NCBI GenBank assembly: GCA_910586305.1
Contig: CAJUGS010000040.1
Location: 1 to 24,913, forward strand
Length of the DNA stretch: 24,913 nt
Origin: an uncultured Duncaniella sp.
Lineage (GTDB): Bacteria; Bacteroidota; Bacteroidia; Bacteroidales; Muribaculaceae
Direction: 5' to 3'
A program made the position numbers and the translations under genes. The notes beneath the pieces are model-generated. The model made no database searches, had not been told where the DNA came from, and was given only the letters and a program-made list of their open reading frames with translations. Shown in pieces: positions 8,722-18,242 of the stretch; the first letter of the stretch is position 1, and each line of letters begins with the position of its first letter.

Positions 8722-9834
8722 ATGTATATTCACGATGATAGAATAGTAGCTACTCTTGACGCCGGAGGCACCAACCTTGTCTTCGGCGCCATGAAGGGCT
8801 GCGAATATATAATTGACCCGATTACGATTCCTTCGTGCGGGGACAATCTCGACCTCTGTCTCAAGGCTATCGCCGATGGTTTCACAACAGTATTTGATCT
8901 CTGCGAGACAAAGCCTATAGCAATTTCTTTTGCCTTCCCCGGACCGGCTAATTACAAGGAGGGGATAGTGGGAGGTTTTCTTCCCAACTTCCCCGCCTTC
9001 CGTGATGGAGTGGCACTCGGTCCCTTCCTTGAAGATAAGTTCGGAGTACCTGTTTTCATTAACAATGACGGAGACCTCTTTGCCTATGGTGAGGCTACGG
9101 TCGGTGTTCTTCCTGAGATAAACCGTCGTGTTGCCGAGCTGGGCGGTTCGCGCAGATATGCCAATCTTCTCGGTTATACCTTTGGTACAGGATTTGGCAT
9201 CGGAGAGGTGATAGACAATCGTCTTAACCTTGGGAACAACTCGTGTGTGGAGACTTTCTGTCTGCCTTCGTCATACGACAATTCTGTAATGGCTGAGGAG
9301 TATGTGGCAATCCGTGCAATAGTACGCGAGTATGTGCGTCTTGAGCCGACGGCGCCACAAGGTCTCACACCGAAGGATATCTGTGAGATTGCCGATGGGA
9401 AGCGAGACGGCAATGTCGAGGCAGCCCGAGAAAGTTTCCGTATTTTCGGACAGGCAGCCGGCGACGCTATGGCTACTGCAGTGACGCTTACTGACTCTCT
9501 CATAGTAGTTGGCGGCGGTCTCACGGGTGCTTCCCGTCATTTCATGCCGGCACTGCTGAAGTCTCTTCGCTCTACCGTCAAGACTCTGAATGGCGAACAG
9601 CTTGGCCGTGTACAGATGGATGTCTTCGATCTTGACGACGACGAGCAGTTCCGTCGTTTTGCACTCGGTGATGCTCGCCAGCTCAAAGTCTATGGTTCTG
9701 AACGCGTGGTGACTTATGACCCAATGAAGCGTACAGGAATAGCCCTCTCAAAAATAGGTGCATCAAAGGCCATCTCGGCCGGTGCGTATACCTATGCCTT
9801 GTCTCAACTCGACAAAGCCGAGGCTCAAGACTAA
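8722..9834 (+). CDS. ROK-family sugar kinase (probable GlcNAc or hexose kinase)
   Basis: Cytoplasmic kinase of the ROK/ASKHA fold. From ATG 8722 the protein is 370 residues and starts MYIHDDRIVATLDAGGTN, with the first phosphate loop at residues 13-18 (DAGGTN). The catalytic Asp is in NNDGDLFAYGE (Asp116), the second ATP loop is FGTGFGIGE (about 154-162), and VVGGGLTGA is the adenosine-site glycine segment. The usual ROK zinc motif CxCGxxGC is absent; only CVETFC is found near the expected place. The length exceeds the usual 300 or so residues because of insertions. A start at 8653 would lie inside the GH18 gene and add an unsupported leader, so 8722 is preferred; it lies 22 nt after the GH18 stop. 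Likely substrates are the GlcNAc or mannose released by the pathway. Confidence 0.86.
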   Translation: MYIHDDRIVATLDAGGTNLVFGAMKGCEYIIDPITIPSCGDNLDLCLKAIADGFTTVFDLCETKPIAISFAFPGPANYKEGIVGGFLPNFPAFRDGVALGPFLEDKFGVPVFINNDGDLFAYGEATVGVLPEINRRVAELGGSRRYANLLGYTFGTGFGIGEVIDNRLNLGNNSCVETFCLPSSYDNSVMAEEYVAIRAIVREYVRLEPTAPQGLTPKDICEIADGKRDGNVEAARESFRIFGQAAGDAMATAVTLTDSLIVVGGGLTGASRHFMPALLKSLRSTVKTLNGEQLGRVQMDVFDLDDDEQFRRFALGDARQLKVYGSERVVTYDPMKRTGIALSKIGASKAISAGAYTYALSQLDKAEAQD

Positions 9835-9842
9835 TAAAAAAA

Positions 9843-9892
9843 CTGTCGGATTCTGCGGGTGTCATCAGCGATACCCGCAGAATCAATGACAG
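9843..9892. other. Long intra-operon hairpin between the ROK kinase and the first GH92 gene
   Basis: This lies in the largest gap inside the operon (9835-9943, 109 nt). The inner stem pairs 9849-9863 with 9870-9884: 15 pairs with one G-U, and a 6-nt loop. It is extended across a small internal loop by CTGTC (9843-9847) pairing with GACAG (9888-9892). No T-run follows on the + strand, so it is not a standard + strand terminator. An A-run at 9836-9842 would act as a U-tract for minus-strand transcription. I see no promoter-like TAnnTTTG between the hairpin and 9943. A role in mRNA processing, 3'-end protection or partial attenuation separating the front and back halves of the operon is inference. 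Confidence 0.7.
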
Positions 9893-9943
9893 ATCTACAG
9901 GAAAGTCCTTTCTGACATCAAACTAATCACAGCATCTGACATC

Positions 9944-12193
9944 ATGAAAAAGACATATCACCATCTCCGGCACACAGCCTTTGGCTTTGTGGCCGTCAAT
10001 TTAGCGGTGATCTGCTGCGCCATGACTGTTTCCTGTCGGACGGATTCGACAATGGACTGCTCTGCGGCTGCAGATTTCGCATCGGAGGTCAACCCCATGA
10101 TCGGTACCGATTTTACAGGCAATACCTATCCCGGGGCACAGGCTCCATTCGGCATGGTGCAGCTCAGCCCTGACAACGGGCTCCCCGGTTGGGACCGTAT
10201 CTCAGGTTATTATTACCCTGATTCAACAATCGCCGGCTTTTCTCATGCGCATCTAAGCGGGACGGGAGCAGGCGATCTATATGACATTTCATTCATACCG
10301 GTGAGGCTTCCGGCGATAAAAGCCCCGTCTCCTCTCGGAATTCACTCAAAATTCCGCCATTCAACAGAATATTCACGTGCCGGATATTATAAGGTCCGGC
10401 TTGACGACTATGATATAGATGTAGAGCTCACAGCATCACCGCGTGTGGGGTTGCAGCGCTATACAATGCCCGGCGGAGATGTGGCCGTGATTCTGAATCT
10501 CTCGAAATCAATGAACTGGGACGCTACGACAGCGGCCGGAATAGAGATTGTTGACAGTGTCACTCTGACCGGCTACAGATTCTCCGATGGCTGGGCGCGC
10601 GACCAGAAAGTATGGTTTGCCACACGTTTTTCCCGTCCGTTTGACAGTGTTGAGATTCTTGATTCTGTGATAGCCGGCGGAAAAACTGCCGGAGTCTCCG
10701 TGCAGGATGCGATATTCTATTTTGCCACTTCTCCCGGTGAACAGATCACGGTTGCTACAGCTCTTTCTGCCACTTCAGAAGCAAACGCTCTCGCAAATCT
10801 TGGAGCAGAGGTCGCTGATGTAGATTTCGACAAAGTGTCGTCGGAGACTCGCAAGGCCTGGAATTCAGAGCTTGGACGCGTAAGAATCTCAACTCCCGAC
10901 ACAACGCTGCGCCGTATATTCTACACTGCCCTCTATCATTCAATGCTCGCTCCGACAATCTACTGTGACTCTGACGGCGCATACATCGGTCCGGACAAGG
11001 AGGTGCACAAAGCTCAAGGTTTTACAAATTACTCGTCATTCTCGACCTGGGATACCTATCGTGCCGCCCATCCGCTTTATACGATCATCATGCCTGAACG
11101 TGCAGGTGATATGGCCAGATCGCTTGTGGAATTTGCACTTCAGAACGGCCGTCTTCCCGTGTGGAATATGTGGGGTTCTGAGACTGACATGATGATAGGC
11201 TACCACTCGGCTCCGATAATCGTTGACGCTATCCTAAAAAATATCGGTGATATCGATGCCGAGAGGGCGCTTGAAGTAATGGTGGCGACCGCCCGCAACC
11301 GCTCATACAGACAGCTCGGCGATTTTATTGACCTTGGATATGTGCCTGTTGAGAAAGGCCAGGGATGGGAAATGTCAAAAACACTGGAGTATGCGTTCGA
11401 CGATTATTCCATAGCCATGCTTGCCCGTCATCTCGACAAAAAAGATATTTATGATGAGTTCATGAAGCGCGCCGGCAATTATGCCAATACATATAACAGT
11501 GAGAGTGGCTTTTTTCAGCCTCGACTTCGCGACGGATCGTTTATATCGCCGTTTAACCCCGATGAATATACCGAGGAAATATGTGAGAGCAATGCCTGGC
11601 AGTATCTCTTCTCAGTCCAGCATGACATTGACGGTATGACAGCTCTTTTCGGAGGGCCTAAGGAACTTGAGGCGCGCCTTGACAGTATGGTCAGTCATCA
11701 GACTGATCCATCCGTGGAGCTACCGATATTCTCTACCGGTATGATAGGCCAGTATGCCCACGGCAACGAGCCGTCTCACCATAATCCCTATCTCTATAAC
11801 TATACTGAATCGCCTTGGAAAGGAGCTGACTGGCTTCGTGAGATTATGACTGAGCTATATACCGATGCTCCTGACGGTCTTCCCGGCAATGAGGATATGG
11901 GACAGATGTCAGCATGGTATGTCTTGTCGGCTCTCGGTTTCTATCCTGTAAATCCGGTGGCCGGTATCTATGAACTCGGGACTCCAATGGTGGAAAAATC
12001 TGAAATCTCTCTGCCCGGCGGCAAAACCTTTACGATAAAGGCTAACGGACTTTCAGACAGCAACCGTTATATCCGGTCGGCTGTGTTGAACGGTATTCCG
12101 CTGAAGGAACCGCGCATAAAACATAGCGATATAATGAGCGGAGGCACTCTGGACCTGCAGATGACTTCCGAAAAAATAAATCCATGGAAATAA
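9944..12193 (+). CDS. GH92 alpha-mannosidase, lipoprotein (paralogue 1 of 4)
   Basis: Calcium-dependent inverting exo-alpha-mannosidase family. The lipobox is VSC (Cys31) after a long hydrophobic stretch; the following RTDSTMD is not strongly acidic, so a periplasm-facing location is plausible. GH92 landmarks in order: VNPMIGTDFTGNTYPGAQAP; GFSHAHLSGTGAGDLYD; LYHSMLAPT; FSTWDTYRAAHPL; LEYAFDDYSIAMLA; CESNAWQY, with Glu548 the likely general acid; YAHGNEPSHH; and PGNEDMGQMSAWY (Glu650/Asp651 region), which belongs to the catalytic base/metal area. Length is typical (749 residues). It resembles the other GH92 copies only in motifs, so it is an old paralogue rather than a recent duplicate. It is the first gene after the intra-operon hairpin. 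Linkage preference (alpha-1,2, 1,3 or 1,6) cannot be assigned safely. Confidence 0.93.
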   Translation: MKKTYHHLRHTAFGFVAVNLAVICCAMTVSCRTDSTMDCSAAADFASEVNPMIGTDFTGNTYPGAQAPFGMVQLSPDNGLPGWDRISGYYYPDSTIAGFSHAHLSGTGAGDLYDISFIPVRLPAIKAPSPLGIHSKFRHSTEYSRAGYYKVRLDDYDIDVELTASPRVGLQRYTMPGGDVAVILNLSKSMNWDATTAAGIEIVDSVTLTGYRFSDGWARDQKVWFATRFSRPFDSVEILDSVIAGGKTAGVSVQDAIFYFATSPGEQITVATALSATSEANALANLGAEVADVDFDKVSSETRKAWNSELGRVRISTPDTTLRRIFYTALYHSMLAPTIYCDSDGAYIGPDKEVHKAQGFTNYSSFSTWDTYRAAHPLYTIIMPERAGDMARSLVEFALQNGRLPVWNMWGSETDMMIGYHSAPIIVDAILKNIGDIDAERALEVMVATARNRSYRQLGDFIDLGYVPVEKGQGWEMSKTLEYAFDDYSIAMLARHLDKKDIYDEFMKRAGNYANTYNSESGFFQPRLRDGSFISPFNPDEYTEEICESNAWQYLFSVQHDIDGMTALFGGPKELEARLDSMVSHQTDPSVELPIFSTGMIGQYAHGNEPSHHNPYLYNYTESPWKGADWLREIMTELYTDAPDGLPGNEDMGQMSAWYVLSALGFYPVNPVAGIYELGTPMVEKSEISLPGGKTFTIKANGLSDSNRYIRSAVLNGIPLKEPRIKHSDIMSGGTLDLQMTSEKINPWK

Positions 12194-12235
12194 CATCCTT
12201 CCCGCATATATACAATATAATACTCTGATATCACA

Positions 12236-14524
12236 ATGAAGAATTCAATCTTTATCATATCTCTGGCGATGGTTTCGGCCGTCTGGGTGGGATGTAATCC
12301 CGGCTCAGATACACATTCACGCGACTATGCCTCATATGTCAATCCAATGATCGGTACAGGCGGACACGGCCATACGTTTCCCGGGGCAGTGACACCCCAC
12401 GGTATGATTCAGCCCTCTCCTGATACCCGCATTGACGGTTGGGATGCGTGCTCCGGATATTATATCGCTGATTCTCTGATTAATGGCTTTTCGCAGACTC
12501 ATGTCAGTGGTACAGGATGTGCAGATTATGGCGATATCCTCATCATGCCCACCGTAGGGCCAAAGGTAATAGACAATCAGATTGATACGCTGCAGAATCT
12601 GCCTTTTGCTTCCGGATTCTCTCATGATTCGGAGATTGCAGAGCCCGGCTACTATTCTGTGATGCTTGACCGTTACGGCATACGTGCCGAATCAACAGCT
12701 TCCGACCGTGTTGCCCTCTACCGGTTCACTTTTCCCGAGGTTATGTCTGGTGAGGCCGGGATGGTGGTCGATATGGACTATTCGATACAGCACCAGGACA
12801 ATCTGACGATGAATCTACGTGCGGTAAGTGACACGGAGATTACCGGTTATAAGATGACGAAGTACTGGGCTTTTGACCAGGGAATCTATTTCTATGCCAA
12901 ATTCTCCAGCCCGTTCAATATTGAGTATGTGTCAGATACAATCATGACTTCCAAGGGTAAGCCATATGCCCGATGCAAGGCTTTGCTTACTTTCAGGGAG
13001 ATAAAGCCCGGCGATAGGCTTTTTGCAAAGATCGGGGTGTCGGCTGTCGATGAGAATGGTGCGCGTGGCAATGTCGAGGCGGAAATGTCAGGGTTTGACT
13101 TTGACGGTACGCGTGAGGCTGCACGCGGAAAGTGGAATGAGTGGCTTTCGAAAATAGATGTGCCCGAAACTGAGAACAAGGATGATCTAACCACATTCTA
13201 TACAGCACTTTATCATACGGCTATCGCTCCTAATCTGTTCACCGATGCCGATGGCCGCTATCTTGGTATGGATCGAAAGCCTAAACAGGGCACAACTGAC
13301 GCTCCTGTCTATACCATTTTTTCTACCTGGGATACGTTTAGGGCTCTTCACCCTCTTCTGACAATAATAGATCCTCAGCTCAATGATGCATTCCTTCGTT
13401 CATTGTTGCTTAAGGCCAAGGAGGGAGGTATCCTGCCGATGTGGGAACTTGCGTCCAATTATACCGGAACTATGATTGGCTATCACACTGCCGCGATGTT
13501 GGCCGACGCTGTGGCCAAAGGTCAGAATAGTTTCGACCCCGGGGAAGCTCTTGCAGCATCTGTACGTGCGGCCGAATACAATCCTGAAGGAATTATCGCT
13601 CCTCCTGCCGTAGTGGCCTGTCTGATGCCTCAGGCAAAATATTATAAGAATCTTATGGGCTGGATTCCCTCTGACAAGGATCATGAGTCTGTGGCAAAGG
13701 CTCTTGAATATGCTTACGACGACTGGGCTATAGCTCGTCTGGCCGATGCCGTCGGTGATACAGAGACAAAACTTCGATATGATTCCCTCGGGAAAGCATA
13801 CCGTCATTATTTCGATCCCACAACCCGCTTCATGCGCGGTCGCATGAGCGATGGCTCTTGGCGTGAGCCGTTCAATCCGCGTGCATCCAACCATCGTAAT
13901 GATGACTATTGCGAAGGCACTGCATGGCAGTGGACATGGTTTGTGCCTCACGATGTGGATGGCCTCGTGGAACTTATGGGCGGACGTGAGGCTTTTGCCG
14001 AGAAGCTTGACTCTCTTTTCAATGCTCCTTCCGAGCTTGAGGGAGAACTGGTTTCGGCTGACATAACCGGTCTGATAGGTCAGTATGCCCATGGCAACGA
14101 ACCCTCCCATCATGTGACCCATCTTTACAACTATGTTGGCCAGCCATGGAAAACCCAGGAGCTTGTAGGACGCATTTTCAAGGAGCAGTATCGCAATGAT
14201 CCCGACGGCCTTTCGGGTAACGAGGATTGCGGACAGATGTCGGCCTGGCTCATACTTAATGCAATGGGTATCTATCAGGTAGCACCTGGAAATCCGGTAT
14301 ATTCCATAGGCCGTCCCTTGTTCCGGGAGATGAGTGTCAAAATGCCCGACGGAAAAGCCCTTGAAATCAAAGCTCCGGCACTCAGTGATACCAATATATA
14401 TGTGAAGTCGGTCAAGCTCAACGGACAGCGCCTCACATCTCCTTTCATAAGTCATTCAGATTTCACGCTTGGCGGTATACTCGAATTTGAGATGACCGAC
14501 AAACCGTGTGATACTTTCAAATAA
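12236..14524 (+). CDS. GH92 alpha-mannosidase, lipoprotein (paralogue 2 of 4; alpha-1,2-like signature)
   Basis: GH92 exo-alpha-mannosidase of 762 residues with lipobox WVGC (Cys20) followed by NPGSD. Motifs: VNPMIGTGGHGHTFPGAVTP near residue 35, the form I associate with alpha-1,2-mannosidase members such as BT3990; GFSQTHVSGTGCADYGD; LYHTAIAPN; FSTWDTFRALHPL; LEYAYDDWAIARLA; CEGTAWQWTWFVPHD with Glu560 as the likely general acid; YAHGNEPSHH; and SGNEDCGQMSAW. The gene starts 42 nt after paralogue 1. If the alpha-1,2 reading is right, it would trim the outer arms of Man6-9 glycans. That assignment rests on remembered motif similarity and not on an alignment. Its position in the same operon as a GH18 endoglycosidase fits N-glycan trimming. 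Confidence 0.93.
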   Translation: MKNSIFIISLAMVSAVWVGCNPGSDTHSRDYASYVNPMIGTGGHGHTFPGAVTPHGMIQPSPDTRIDGWDACSGYYIADSLINGFSQTHVSGTGCADYGDILIMPTVGPKVIDNQIDTLQNLPFASGFSHDSEIAEPGYYSVMLDRYGIRAESTASDRVALYRFTFPEVMSGEAGMVVDMDYSIQHQDNLTMNLRAVSDTEITGYKMTKYWAFDQGIYFYAKFSSPFNIEYVSDTIMTSKGKPYARCKALLTFREIKPGDRLFAKIGVSAVDENGARGNVEAEMSGFDFDGTREAARGKWNEWLSKIDVPETENKDDLTTFYTALYHTAIAPNLFTDADGRYLGMDRKPKQGTTDAPVYTIFSTWDTFRALHPLLTIIDPQLNDAFLRSLLLKAKEGGILPMWELASNYTGTMIGYHTAAMLADAVAKGQNSFDPGEALAASVRAAEYNPEGIIAPPAVVACLMPQAKYYKNLMGWIPSDKDHESVAKALEYAYDDWAIARLADAVGDTETKLRYDSLGKAYRHYFDPTTRFMRGRMSDGSWREPFNPRASNHRNDDYCEGTAWQWTWFVPHDVDGLVELMGGREAFAEKLDSLFNAPSELEGELVSADITGLIGQYAHGNEPSHHVTHLYNYVGQPWKTQELVGRIFKEQYRNDPDGLSGNEDCGQMSAWLILNAMGIYQVAPGNPVYSIGRPLFREMSVKMPDGKALEIKAPALSDTNIYVKSVKLNGQRLTSPFISHSDFTLGGILEFEMTDKPCDTFK

Positions 14525-14555
14525 TCAACCTCTGATAATCACAGCATACCGTATC

Positions 14556-16859
14556 ATGAAAAAAAAATTCATTCTTGGCCTTGCAGTGGTATCTGCCTTG
14601 CAGGTATTGGCCAATGACACACCTGCCGACCTTGTGAATCCTCTTGTGGGAACCCAGTCGACATTCGAGCTATCGACAGGCAATACCTATCCGGCCATCG
14701 CGATGCCCTGGGGTATGAATTTCTGGACTCCTCAGACCGGCGAAAACGGCTCGGGCTGGCAATATGTCTATACCGATAACAAGATTCGCGGTTTCAAGCA
14801 GACACACCAGCCATCGCCGTGGATAAACGACTATGGTGCGTTTTCGCTTATGCCAGAGACCGGGAAACTGATTCTCTCCGACAAGGACAGAGGTTCGTGG
14901 TTTTCTCACAAGGCTGAGATAGCCCGTCCGTACTACTATAAAGCGTATCTGGCTGATTATGACGTGACAGCTGAGATTGCTCCAACCGAACGGTCTGCTG
15001 TGTTGCAGTTCACATATCCTGAAACAGATAAGCCGTATATGGTGATTGACGTGCTTGACGGTAAGGGAAGCATTAATGTGCAGCCCGGGCTAAAGCGCGT
15101 GACCGGGACGGCTGTGAATAATCATGGCGGTGTGCCTGACAATTTTGCCAATTATTTTGTGATTGAGTTCGATCATGCGTTCACTCTTTCCGAGTCACAG
15201 GATTCGGTGGTGGGTATCTGTTTCTCGCCCACCGTGCGTGGTGAGAAGATAACCGCGAGGGTTGCATCCTCGTTCATCAGTCTCGAGCAGGCCGAACAGA
15301 ATCTGAAAGAACTCGGCCAGATGTCGTTCTCACAGGTCAAGGAGAATGGAAAACAGCGCTGGAATGATATACTGGGCCGTTTTGAGATAGATGGTGCCGG
15401 AATGGAAAAAGACCGCACGTTCTATAGCACACTTTACCGTTCGTTGCTTTTCCCCAGGAAGTTCTACGAGATTACTTCAGACGGTAGCGTGGTGCATTAC
15501 AGCCCCTACAACGGAAAAACACTTTCGGGATATATGTACACCGATACAGGGCTTTGGGATACCTTCCGTGCTCTTTTCCCGTTGTTGAACCTGGTATATC
15601 CCTCTGTAAACAAGGAGATACAGGAAGGTATGCTCAATGCTTATCGGGAAAGTGGATTTTTCCCCGAATGGGCGTCACCAGGACATCGCGATTGCATGGT
15701 AGGCAATAACTCTGCATCGGTTCTGGCAGATGCATATATTAATGGTGTCAAGGTGGATGATACCGAGACTCTTTGGAATGGAATAGTGACCGGCACAGAG
15801 AATGTGCATCCTTCGGTGAAATCGACAGGCCGTATCGGTCACGAGTATTACAATACTCTCGGGTATGTTCCTTACAATGTGGGTATAAACGAGAATGCAG
15901 CACGCACACTCGAGTATGCCTATGACGACTGGGCAATCTATCAGCTTGCAAAGGCACTGGGCCGCCCGGAGAAGGAGCAGCGTAAATATGCTCTCCGTGC
16001 ACTGAATTATCGCAATCTTTTTGATAGTGAATCGGGACTCATGCGCGGGCGAAATGAGGATGGCTCGTTTCAGACTCCGTTCTCACCTCTGAAATGGGGT
16101 GATGCTTTCACCGAGGGTAACTCGTGGCACTACACCTGGAGTGTCTTCCACGATCCGCAGGGGCTCATTGATCTCATGGGCGGTCGTAAGGAGTTTACAG
16201 CCATGATGGATTCTGTATTTTCCGTGCCTCCTCACTTTGACGACAGCTATTATGGTTTCCCCATTCATGAAATACGCGAGATGCAGGTGATGGATATGGG
16301 CAACTATGCTCATGGCAATCAGCCGGTGCAGCATATGATATATCTTTACGACTGGGCCGGGGAGCCTTGGAAGACACAGTACTGGACCCGCGAGGTGATT
16401 GACCGCCTGTATACTCCTTACCCCGACGGATATTGCGGTGATGAGGATAACGGCCAGACTTCGGCATGGTATGTATTCTCTACACTCGGATTCTATCCTG
16501 TGGCTCCCGGTACCGGAGAGTATGCTATTACTTCACCGTTGTTTAAGAGTGCCAGAGTGCATCTTGAAAACGGCAACGTGATTGAAATAAACGCTCCCGG
16601 AAATAATGCGGATAACCGATATATTAAGTCGATGAAAGTGAACGGTATGGACTTTGACAAAAACTATTTCACACACGAGCAGTTGTCGAAAGGTGCTAAA
16701 ATAAATATTGTCATGGACAGTGAGCCCGCAATGATGCGTGGTGTCTCGGAGTCGTCGGCACCTTATTCGTTCTCAAACGAGTTGCGTTCCACCGAATCCG
16801 GACGTAAGATTCTCAAGGAGTTTGAACGTGGTTCGCGCAAAGCCGCAAAAAAGAAATGA
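14556..16859 (+). CDS. GH92 alpha-mannosidase, secreted (paralogue 3 of 4)
   Basis: GH92 enzyme of 767 residues from ATG 14556. That start gives MKKKFILGLAVVSALQVLA, a clean signal peptide without a lipobox, so the protein should be soluble in the periplasm. An upstream in-frame ATG at 14508 lies inside the preceding gene and would bury the signal peptide. Motifs differ from the other copies: VNPLVGTQSTFELSTGNTYP, GFKQTHQPSPWINDYG, FTEGNSWHYTWSVFHD (Glu520 the likely acid), YAHGNQPVQH in place of HGNEPSHH, and CGDEDNGQTSAWY. These changes around the sugar-binding pocket suggest a different linkage preference. The C-terminus carries an extra basic tail (RKILKEFERGSRKAAKKK) after the last domain. 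The stop overlaps the start of the MFS gene by 4 nt (ATGA), indicating translational coupling. Confidence 0.93.
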   Translation: MKKKFILGLAVVSALQVLANDTPADLVNPLVGTQSTFELSTGNTYPAIAMPWGMNFWTPQTGENGSGWQYVYTDNKIRGFKQTHQPSPWINDYGAFSLMPETGKLILSDKDRGSWFSHKAEIARPYYYKAYLADYDVTAEIAPTERSAVLQFTYPETDKPYMVIDVLDGKGSINVQPGLKRVTGTAVNNHGGVPDNFANYFVIEFDHAFTLSESQDSVVGICFSPTVRGEKITARVASSFISLEQAEQNLKELGQMSFSQVKENGKQRWNDILGRFEIDGAGMEKDRTFYSTLYRSLLFPRKFYEITSDGSVVHYSPYNGKTLSGYMYTDTGLWDTFRALFPLLNLVYPSVNKEIQEGMLNAYRESGFFPEWASPGHRDCMVGNNSASVLADAYINGVKVDDTETLWNGIVTGTENVHPSVKSTGRIGHEYYNTLGYVPYNVGINENAARTLEYAYDDWAIYQLAKALGRPEKEQRKYALRALNYRNLFDSESGLMRGRNEDGSFQTPFSPLKWGDAFTEGNSWHYTWSVFHDPQGLIDLMGGRKEFTAMMDSVFSVPPHFDDSYYGFPIHEIREMQVMDMGNYAHGNQPVQHMIYLYDWAGEPWKTQYWTREVIDRLYTPYPDGYCGDEDNGQTSAWYVFSTLGFYPVAPGTGEYAITSPLFKSARVHLENGNVIEINAPGNNADNRYIKSMKVNGMDFDKNYFTHEQLSKGAKINIVMDSEPAMMRGVSESSAPYSFSNELRSTESGRKILKEFERGSRKAAKKK

Positions 16860-18214
16860 GCGGGAAAAAAATATCTCCTGTAGCATGGGTGCCAACTGCA
16901 TATTTTGCCATGGGCCTTCCGTTCGTGGTAGTTAATATGGTATCTGTGCTGATGTTCGAAGGTATGGGCGTAGACAATGCGTCCATTACCTTCTGGACTT
17001 CTTTGATACTCTTGCCATGGACGATAAAACCTCTATGGAGCCCTTTTCTTGAGATATTCCGTACTAAGAAATTCTATGTTGTCACAACCCAGCTTGTGAC
17101 TGGTGTTGCATTTGGCCTCACCGCACTTTCGCTCCGCTTTCCTGACTTTTTCCCGCTGGCAGTTTTTTTCCTGTTCATAGTGGCTTTTTCGGGAGCTACA
17201 CACGATATAGCCTGTGACGGTGTGTATATGTCGGAACTGACTCCTTCACAGCAGTCGAGTTATATCGGATGGCAGGGAGCTTTCTATAATATTGCCAAGA
17301 TTGTTGCATCGGGTGGCCTCATTTATCTGGCCGGATGGATTATAAAGAGAAATATAGCCGTGTCAGGAACAGGGATTATAGAAGCCAACTGTAATGCGTG
17401 GATGACTATAATGGGTATACTCTCGGCAGTGATGATTCTCCTTGGGTTTTATCACATCTTCATTCTACCGTCGACCGTGCCCGACAAATCTGGTGGCACT
17501 TCAGGAAAGGCCGGTAGAGATGTCGGTCATATTCTGGATGGTATGTGGAATGTGATGCGCCGCTTTTTTTCAAAGAAGCACATACTGGTATACATCATAT
17601 TTATTCTTCTCTATCGTTTTGGAGAGGGGTTTGTGGTCAAGGTGGTGCCTCTGTTTCTTAAAGCATCGCGCGAGGCAGGAGGTCTTGGCCTTGACACAGA
17701 ACAGATAGGTCTGTACTATGGTACATATGGAGCGGCGGCTTTTGTCATTGGCTCTATTCTGGCCGGATACTACATATCTGCTTTCGGGCTGAGACGTGTA
17801 TTGTTCTCTCTTGTGTGTGCCTTCAATCTCCCGTTTGTAGTATATGTATATCTTGCATGGGTTCAGCCTGAATCAGGTTGGATCATAGCTTCCGGAATCG
17901 TGTTCGAATATTTTGGATATGGTTTCGGTTTCGTGGGGTTGACTCTGTTCATGATGCAGCAGATAGCCCCAGGGAAACATCAGATGGCACACTATGCTTT
18001 TGCGTCGGGAATCATGAATCTCGGGGTTATGATTCCGGGTATGATGAGTGGCTGGCTTGCTGACAGGTGTGGATATCTCACATTCTTTGTTATTGTGATG
18101 ATGTGCACTATTCCCGCATTTATAATGAGCCGTGTGGTACCGTTCAGATGTGACGATGATGGAAATCTGCTTGAGGCTGAGACAGCAGCTCTGACCGAGA
18201 GCGAAGCTATTTGA
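16856..18214 (+). CDS. AmpG-like MFS sugar transporter (probable Man-beta-1,4-GlcNAc importer)
   Basis: Inner-membrane protein of 452 residues with about twelve hydrophobic segments. The segment FSGATHDIACDGVYMSEL near residue 115 matches the region conserved in AmpG/PAT-type MFS proteins. Those include the importer of GlcNAc-anhydro-MurNAc, a beta-1,4-linked disaccharide. A long polar stretch near the middle (PSTVPDKSGGTSGKAGRD, about residues 203-220) is the expected cytoplasmic loop between the two six-helix halves. The gene overlaps the upstream GH92 gene by 4 nt and precedes GH130 by 28 nt. Because GH130 enzymes of this type work in the cytoplasm on Man-beta-1,4-GlcNAc, I infer that this protein carries that disaccharide inward. 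Transport of another mannoside or of free sugar is possible. Confidence 0.85.
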   Translation: MSGKKISPVAWVPTAYFAMGLPFVVVNMVSVLMFEGMGVDNASITFWTSLILLPWTIKPLWSPFLEIFRTKKFYVVTTQLVTGVAFGLTALSLRFPDFFPLAVFFLFIVAFSGATHDIACDGVYMSELTPSQQSSYIGWQGAFYNIAKIVASGGLIYLAGWIIKRNIAVSGTGIIEANCNAWMTIMGILSAVMILLGFYHIFILPSTVPDKSGGTSGKAGRDVGHILDGMWNVMRRFFSKKHILVYIIFILLYRFGEGFVVKVVPLFLKASREAGGLGLDTEQIGLYYGTYGAAAFVIGSILAGYYISAFGLRRVLFSLVCAFNLPFVVYVYLAWVQPESGWIIASGIVFEYFGYGFGFVGLTLFMMQQIAPGKHQMAHYAFASGIMNLGVMIPGMMSGWLADRCGYLTFFVIVMMCTIPAFIMSRVVPFRCDDDGNLLEAETAALTESEAI

Positions 18215-18242
18215 TTAAAAACCAAAAAAAACTGTATTTGCA

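Noticed and set aside
14508..14555. Upstream ATG for the third GH92 gene
   Set aside because: It overlaps the previous gene and places 16 residues in front of a clean signal peptide that begins at ATG 14556.
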